From NCBI RefSeq assembly GCF_016773205.1, contig NZ_JAETWB010000001.1, positions 186,001 to 250,000 of the forward strand: a stretch of 64,000 bases of DNA, written 5' to 3'. Every line of letters begins with the position of its first letter. Position 1 is the first letter of the stretch. The notes beneath the pieces were generated by a model. It did not search any database, was not told the DNA's origin, and saw nothing but the letters and a program-made list of their open reading frames with translations. Positions 60,031 to 64,000 of this stretch are shown piece by piece. The stretch comes from Belnapia arida (GTDB lineage Bacteria; Pseudomonadota; Alphaproteobacteria; Acetobacterales; Acetobacteraceae). The translations under genes and the position numbers were made by a program.

Positions 60031-60648
60031 ATGAGCGAGATGCAGGACATCGAGGCCCGGCTGGTCGCCGGCCTCTGGCAGGTGGTCGCCGCGCATGGCT
60101 GGGCGGGGCTGTCGATGCGGCGGGTCGCCGCCGCCTCCGGCGTCGCCCCGGCCGAGATCAGGCGCCGCTGCCCGACGCCGCACCACCTCCTGCTGCTGCA
60201 TGGAAGGCTGGTAGATCAGGCGGTGCTGGAAGGCGTCGTGCCGGAGGCGCCGGACGACAACACCGCACGCGACCGGGTCTTCGACGTCATCATGCGGCGG
60301 ATTGACACGCTTCAGCCGCATCGCGCCGGCATCCTCCGCTTCATCGAGGATCTGAAAACGGACCCGCTGCTGGCGCTCGCCCTGCTTGCCGCCCTGCCGG
60401 GCTCAATGGCCTGGATGCTGGAGGCGGCGGGGCTCGGCTCGGGCGGGATCGCCGGCCTTGCCCGGGCGCAGGGGCTGACCGCGGTCTGGCTGGCGACGCT
60501 CCGCGCCTGGGTGCGGGACGACACGGCCGATCTCGGCGCCACCATGGCGGCGCTCGACCGCGCGCTCGATCGAGCCGAACAGGTCGCTCGCGCGTTGCGG
60601 CTGGAGCCCGGTGACACGACGGCCGGGCCGGATGCCTCGATGCTTTGA
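60031..60648 (+). CDS. TetR family transcriptional regulator
   Basis: A 205-residue TetR-type regulator. The N-terminal helix-turn-helix is LWQVVAAHGWAGLSMRRVAA followed by ASGVAPAEIRRRCPTPHHLL. The C-terminal domain is helical and Ala/Leu-rich, similar to regulators found near proC in Rhodospirillales. The ligand and target are unknown. It lies 40 bp after proC and 55 bp before the phasin gene, so control of a polyhydroxyalkanoate or lipid gene is possible. Confidence 0.82.
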   Translation: MSEMQDIEARLVAGLWQVVAAHGWAGLSMRRVAAASGVAPAEIRRRCPTPHHLLLLHGRLVDQAVLEGVVPEAPDDNTARDRVFDVIMRRIDTLQPHRAGILRFIEDLKTDPLLALALLAALPGSMAWMLEAAGLGSGGIAGLARAQGLTAVWLATLRAWVRDDTADLGATMAALDRALDRAEQVARALRLEPGDTTAGPDASML

Positions 60649-60703
60649 CCGGCCTTGGGGCCGGGCCTAGGCTTCCAGGCACAAAAAGATGGAGGAGGAC
60701 CGC

Positions 60704-61135
60704 ATGGCAGACCCGATGGGCTTCAAGCCGGAAACCGATATCATGCGCATGCTGACGGAGTTCCGTCTGCCCGGCATGCCGGACATGGAAGCGCTCGCCG
60801 CCGCGCAGCGCCGCAACCTCGAGGCGCTCTCCGCCGCAAACCGCATCGCGCTCGAGGGTGCCCAGGCGGTGGCCCGGCGGCATATGGAGATCCTTCAGTC
60901 CGCCATGTCGGAGATGACCGAGGCTGTGAAGGCCATCTCCAGCCAGGAGAGCCCCCAGGCCAAGGCCGCCCGCCAGACCGAGTTGCTGAAGAGCGCCTAT
61001 GAGAAGGCCGTCGGCAACATGCGCGAGGTGGCCGACCTCATCCAGAAGTCGAACACCGAGGCACTGGCCCTGCTCAACACGCGCTTCACCGAGGCGATGG
61101 ACGAGGTGAAGACGCTGGTCGCCAAGAAGGGCTGA
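60704..61135 (+). CDS. phasin family protein
   Basis: A 143-residue phasin. It is almost entirely helical, with FRLPGMPDMEALAAAQRRNL near the N-terminus and NLEALSAANRIALEGAQAVA, then AYEKAVGNMREVADLIQKSN. Phasins coat polyhydroxyalkanoate granules; some act more generally in stress. GGAGGAGG lies 7 bases before ATG 60704. The gene ends at the convergent flgN-like gene without a gap. Confidence 0.88.
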   Translation: MADPMGFKPETDIMRMLTEFRLPGMPDMEALAAAQRRNLEALSAANRIALEGAQAVARRHMEILQSAMSEMTEAVKAISSQESPQAKAARQTELLKSAYEKAVGNMREVADLIQKSNTEALALLNTRFTEAMDEVKTLVAKKG

Positions 61136-61537
61136 TCAGGCTCTGGTGGCCATGGCGATGGCGGGCGCCTGCCGCGCCGTCGCCAGCCGCCCTGCCGCCC
61201 CATAGGCGCCGGAGCCGCTGCGCGGCAGCGCCGCCCCGGCGATGGTCTCGATCACCCGGGACTGGATGGCGATGGCGCGTTCCAGCAGCCGCCGGTTCTC
61301 GTCGCCGAGCTGTTGCAGCCGGGCGGTGAGGTCGGAGGCGCTGATGCGTTGCACGCCCTCTGCCCGCACGCCGAGCTTGCGGGTGGTGGCGAAGGCGGCA
61401 GCGAAGGCATCAGCCGCCTGCATCTTGGCGGTGGCGAGGCCGGCTGCGCGTGGCAGGTCGAGTGCCGCCAATGCCTCGTTCTCGGCGCGCAGCGCCTCGG
61501 CCAGGCGCTGGCCGGCGGTGAGCAGGGCATCCATCAT
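61136..61537 (-). CDS. FlgN-like flagellar chaperone
   Basis: A 133-residue helical protein: LLTAGQRLAEALRAENEALA and ALDLPRAAGLATAKMQAADA resemble the first FlgN helices, where the LD-L-K pattern is conserved. A further helix spans LTARLQQLGDENRRLLERAI, and the tail is Ala-rich. FlgN chaperones FlgK and FlgL. The ATG overlaps the FlgJ-like stop by 4 bp (ATGA). GGAGG is 10 bases upstream, so it is coupled. Family similarity is modest; the name rests partly on position. Confidence 0.6.
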   Translation of the reverse strand: MMDALLTAGQRLAEALRAENEALAALDLPRAAGLATAKMQAADAFAAAFATTRKLGVRAEGVQRISASDLTARLQQLGDENRRLLERAIAIQSRVIETIAGAALPRSGSGAYGAAGRLATARQAPAIAMATRA

Positions 61538-61818
61538 TGGGATTGATCCTCCGTCCGGGCGCCGGCGGCCTGCCAGCGCAGCATTTCCCTCAGCACCGCA
61601 TCGCCGAGGCCGAGCCCATGGCCAGAGCGGCTGCAGGCCTTGGCCATCTCGTCGACGAGCATGGGCTGCCATTGCGCCTCCGCCGCGCCGCCGCCGAAGC
61701 GGCCCTTTGGCAAGGTGGCGAAGATCGACTGCAGCATTTGCCCGAGCGCCTGCGCCTCGAAGGCCTGGGCAGCGCGGCGGAGCGCCGGTGGCGCCAACTG
61801 CAACGAGACGGGGTTCAT
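61534..61818 (-). CDS. flgJ: FlgJ-type rod-binding protein (short form)
   Basis: A 94-residue rod-binding domain. LRRAAQAFEAQALGQMLQSI is the FlgJ N-terminal signature, followed by WQPMLVDEMAKACSRSGHGL and GLGDAVLREMLR. There is no muramidase domain, which is usual in alphaproteobacteria and not a truncation. It caps the growing rod. The ATG overlaps the last base of the flgI stop, and the stop overlaps the flgN-like start. Confidence 0.82.
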   Translation of the reverse strand: MNPVSLQLAPPALRRAAQAFEAQALGQMLQSIFATLPKGRFGGGAAEAQWQPMLVDEMAKACSRSGHGLGLGDAVLREMLRWQAAGARTEDQSQ

Positions 61819-62942
61819 CAGCGCAGCTCCATCTCGGCCTGGAGGGCGCCGGCCGCCTTCACCGACTGCAGGATGGAGATCAGGTCGCGCGGCCCGACGC
61901 CGAGCGCGTTCAGCCCCCGCACCAGCTCCTGCAGCGAGACACCGCCCGACAGCAGCCCGACGCGGCGCTGCGCCTGGTCGTCCACCTCGATATTCGTGCG
62001 CGGCACCACCACCGTCTCGCCCCCGGCGAGGGGGTTGGGCTGCGCCACCTGCGGCGTCTCGGTGATGCGTATGGTGAGGTTCCCCTGGGCGATGGCGACC
62101 GTCGAGACCCGCACATTCGCCCCCATGACGATGGTGCCCGAAGCTTCCTCGATGACGACCCGCGCGACCTGGTCCGGCTCGACGCGAAGCTGCTCGATCT
62201 GGGCGAGGAAGCCGACCGGGTCCCGCCCGACCATGGCCAGCGCCACGGTGCGCGGGTCTGTCGCGACCGCCGAGGTGCTGCCGGTGGACTGGTTGATGGC
62301 GGCGGCGATGCGCCGGGCCGTCGTCATGTCTGGGTTGCGCAGCGAGAGGCGGATGTTCGGCCGCCCTGCGAGGCTGTAAGGAATCTCCCGCTCCACGATG
62401 GCGCCGGAAGCGATGCGCGCACTGGTCGGGACGCCGCGCTGGATGCTGCTGGCCGCCCCGCGCGCCGCGACCGCGCCGGTGGCGACGGCGCCCTGCGCCA
62501 CCGCATAGACCTCGCCATCGGCACCGAGCAGCGGCGTCACCACCAGCGTGCCGCCCTGGAGGTTGGTTGCGTCGCCGAGCGCCGAGACGGAGATGTCGAT
62601 CCGGCTGCCCGGCCGGGCGAAGGCCGGCAGGTTGGCCGTCACCATCACCGCGGCGACGTTGCGGGTGTCGAGCCGTGCCTCGTTGTCCCGCGTGTTGACG
62701 CCGAGCCGCTCCAGCATGCCGATCAGGGATTGCCGGGTGAAGATGGCCGTCCGCAGCCGGTCGCCCGTGCCCGGGAGGCCGACGACGAGGCCGTAGCCGA
62801 CGAGCTGGTTGTCCCGCACCCCCTCGACATCGGCGATGTCCTTGATGCGGACGGATTGCGCCGCGGCCGGCCCGGCCAGGAGAAAGGCCAGCGCCAGTGC
62901 GGCACACACGATCTTCGCCGTTGCGAAAGCTTTTTTGGCCAC
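61818..62942 (-). CDS. flgI: flagellar P-ring protein
   Basis: A 374-residue P-ring protein, start GTG 62942. A signal peptide (AKIVCAALALAFLLAGPAAA) is followed by VRIKDIADVEGVRDNQLVGY and GLVVGLPGTGDRL, the class signature. ASLGARV-type repeats are replaced by TLVVTPLLGADGEVYAVAQG. The C-terminal LQELVRGLNALGVGPRDLIS is strongly conserved. It forms the periplasmic ring around the rod. A sigma-54-type promoter ends 33 bp upstream. Confidence 0.94.
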   Translation of the reverse strand: MAKKAFATAKIVCAALALAFLLAGPAAAQSVRIKDIADVEGVRDNQLVGYGLVVGLPGTGDRLRTAIFTRQSLIGMLERLGVNTRDNEARLDTRNVAAVMVTANLPAFARPGSRIDISVSALGDATNLQGGTLVVTPLLGADGEVYAVAQGAVATGAVAARGAASSIQRGVPTSARIASGAIVEREIPYSLAGRPNIRLSLRNPDMTTARRIAAAINQSTGSTSAVATDPRTVALAMVGRDPVGFLAQIEQLRVEPDQVARVVIEEASGTIVMGANVRVSTVAIAQGNLTIRITETPQVAQPNPLAGGETVVVPRTNIEVDDQAQRRVGLLSGGVSLQELVRGLNALGVGPRDLISILQSVKAAGALQAEMELR

Positions 62943-62974
62943 GCTGCACCTTGTCGGTCACACCGCCCCCGGCA

Positions 62975-62992
62975 TCGCAACAGCCATGCCAG
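62975..62992 (-). promoter_or_regulatory. sigma-54-type promoter for flgI
   Basis: On the minus strand CTGGCATGGCTGTTGCGA matches TGGCAC-N5-TTGC with a C-to-T change at one position and the exact 10 bases between GG and GC. It ends 33 bp before the flgI GTG, leaving a leader of about 20 bases. Tandem TTGCCGG repeats lie 42-73 bp upstream of its -12 element. Confidence 0.8.
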
Positions 62993-63009
62993 GCGCTGCG
63001 GGGGTGAGG

Positions 63010-63050
63010 CCGGCAAGGCTTGCCGGGCAGGGGCTCGGCCTTGCCGGGCA
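63010..63050. repeat. CTTGCCGGGCA direct repeats, 21 bp apart, upstream of flgI and fliX
   Basis: CTTGCCGGGCA occurs at 63019-63029 and again at 63040-63050, exactly 21 bp apart. The first copy is also one arm of the near-palindrome CCGGCAAG-G-CTTGCCGG (63010-63026). Together they occupy most of the 129-bp gap between divergent flgI and fliX. The likely role is binding of an RpoN-dependent activator such as FlbD. Confidence 0.55.
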
Positions 63051-63071
63051 ATGGGCAAAAGGAGGTTCGGA

Positions 63072-63494
63072 ATGCACGGGATCGGCAGGCTCGGCGGCAT
63101 CGGCCAGGCCACACCGGCACGCGGCAGGGCCCGCAGCGGGGCGGGCGGCTTCCGTATCGAAGCGGGGGAAAGCGAGGCGGCGCGGGAGGCAGCGGCGACG
63201 GGCGGCATCGCACCGGCCGGGCTTGGCCTGCTCACCTTGCAGGAATACGGCGGCGCGGCGGAGCGCGACGAGGCGGCACAGCGCCGGGCCAGCGACATCC
63301 TTGCGGAACTGACTGCGCTGCAATGCGATATGCTCGGCGGTAGCCGGGCCGACCCCGCTCGGCTGCGGCGGTTGGTGGAGTCGGGTGAGGAGGGCGCCGA
63401 CCCAGCGTTGCGGGAGGTGGTGCAAGGTGTCGTTCTGCGCGCCCAGGTGGAATTGCTGCGCCGCAGCCTGGATGACGCTATGGCCTTTGCGTGA
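63072..63494 (+). CDS. fliX: flagellar assembly regulator FliX
   Basis: A 140-residue FliX protein. The N-terminal leader is Gly/Arg-rich, LGLLTLQEYGGAAERDEAAQ begins the helical part and RRASDILAELTALQCDMLGG is its core, followed by LREVVQGVVLRAQVELLRR. FliX regulates the activator FlbD and couples early flagellar assembly to late gene expression in Caulobacter. GGAGG lies 6 bases before the ATG. It is divergent from flgI across the repeat-bearing gap. Confidence 0.86.
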   Translation: MHGIGRLGGIGQATPARGRARSGAGGFRIEAGESEAAREAAATGGIAPAGLGLLTLQEYGGAAERDEAAQRRASDILAELTALQCDMLGGSRADPARLRRLVESGEEGADPALREVVQGVVLRAQVELLRRSLDDAMAFA

Positions 63495-63515
63495 AAACCG
63501 CGTTCTGCCAGCAAT

Positions 63516-63529
63516 TTGCGGTATCGCAA
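63516..63529. repeat. 14-bp inverted repeat upstream of dksA
   Basis: TTGCG-GTAT-CGCAA is a perfect 5-bp inverted repeat with a 4-base spacer. It lies 22 bp after the fliX stop and just before a candidate -35 hexamer for dksA, so it could be an operator. No T-run follows, so it is not a terminator. Confidence 0.3.
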
Positions 63530-63533
63530 CCCC

Positions 63534-63563
63534 TTGGCTTTCGCCTGGACCCGCCTGTATGGT
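63534..63563 (+). promoter_or_regulatory. candidate sigma-70 promoter for dksA
   Basis: TTGGCT at 63534-63539 and TATGGT at 63558-63563 are separated by 18 bases, about 65 bp before the dksA ATG. The -10 has four of six consensus bases. The leader contains a GC-rich stretch with CCAAGCGG but no obvious ribosome site. Confidence 0.35.
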
Positions 63564-63628
63564 CCGGCCGCGTCAAGGGGCCGGGGCGGCGTGCCTGGGT
63601 CCCCAAGCGGAATGGGGCCGTCCAGACA

Positions 63629-64000
63629 ATGCTGATCACCCTCCCGCCCGATTACCGTCCCACGGACGACGAAGAGTTCATGAGTTCACGGCAACAGGAG
63701 TATTTCCGCCAGAAGCTGCGGCGCTGGCGGCTCGACCTGTTGCGAGAGGCGGGGGATACGCTGGCGAGCCTCTCAGCTGGCGGCATCTCGGAGGCCGACC
63801 TCACCGACCGGGCCAGCGTCGAGACCGATCGTGCCCTTGAACTCCGCACGCGTGATCGCGCCCGCAAGCTGATCTCCAAGATCGACCAGGCGCTGGAGCG
63901 GATAGAGAACGGCACCTACGGCTATTGCGAGGAGACCGGGGAGCCGATCGGCCTCCGCCGCCTTGAGGCCCGGCCGATCGCGACGCTCTCCATCGAGGCG
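63629..64000 (+). CDS. dksA: RNA polymerase-binding transcription factor DksA, N-terminal part
   Basis: An open frame running off the window, 124 residues visible. LPPDYRPTDDEEFMSSRQQE is the alphaproteobacterial DksA start, then REYFRQKLRRWR-like helices (QEYFRQKLRRWRLDLLREAG), DRASVETDRALELRTRDRAR and the beginning of the zinc region GYCEETGEPIGLRRL. The first Cys of the zinc finger is present in YGYCEETG; the pair expected further on has not yet appeared. DksA works with ppGpp to redirect RNA polymerase. Its place next to fliX is common in this group. Confidence 0.92.
   Translation, partial: MLITLPPDYRPTDDEEFMSSRQQEYFRQKLRRWRLDLLREAGDTLASLSAGGISEADLTDRASVETDRALELRTRDRARKLISKIDQALERIENGTYGYCEETGEPIGLRRLEARPIATLSIEA

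Noticed and set aside
61534-61818. FlgJ without muramidase as a truncation
   Set aside because: Single-domain FlgJ is normal in alphaproteobacteria, so this is a short form and not a broken gene.

Overview
The window is GC-rich alphaproteobacterial chromosome. It combines a cbb3 oxidase set (ccoNOQP-GHIS), a petABC bc1 complex, FlbT and FliX flagellar regulators, three periplasmic Bug/TctC binding proteins and ABC-2 capsule export genes. Together these fit an aerobic, motile, Roseomonas-like member of the Acetobacteraceae. That placement is an inference from gene content only. No rRNA, tRNA, IS element, CRISPR array or prophage was seen. Genes are densely packed, with many 4-bp ATGA/GTGA overlaps.

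Layout. 1-760: end of a deaminase and a DUF3237 protein. 760-3697 (minus): a Bug protein and the otnK-otnC acid-sugar pair. 3749-7837 (minus): five tightly coupled genes (RibD-like reductase, MDR dehydrogenase, degenerate PTPS/QueD-like protein, glycosyltransferase, methyltransferase) that look like an unassigned biosynthetic pathway. 7938-10600: a Bug protein, a frameshifted fumarylacetoacetase and a GFA protein. 10657-12303: fdhD, mobA and a 41-residue membrane peptide (molybdenum/formate dehydrogenase maturation). 12381-13864: BON-LysM, CYTH and a lone receiver domain. 14050-24891: surface polysaccharide region with glycosyltransferases and a Wza/KpsE/KpsT/KpsM-type exporter.

25020-35213: microaerobic respiration. 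A TauE/SafE-like membrane protein, a DUF2189 protein and the ccoNOQP-GHIS operon lie beside two FNR-type boxes and an Fe-S FNR-type regulator with a probable TTG start. 35422-39291: mtnP, then the bc1 operon petABC. 39512-46125: hemF, quinone-reductase-like MDR, Na+/H+ antiporter, a Bug protein, a tyrosine phosphatase and an AbrB-type membrane protein.

46206-53445: flagellar genes (FlaG-like, flbT, flgL, flgK, flgE, fliK, flgD). 53449-58479: a lipoprotein, a 22-codon micro-ORF, pgeF, a MidA/NDUFAF7-like methyltransferase with a probable CTG start, lgt, hldD and ubiK-like. 58634-61135: YbjN, proC, TetR and phasin. 61136-64000: flgN-like, flgJ-like, flgI, fliX and the start of dksA. Upstream of both flgE and flgI I find a GG-N10-GC sigma-54 promoter preceded by two TTGCCG-type repeats exactly 21 bp apart, which suggests shared enhancer control of the two flagellar operons.
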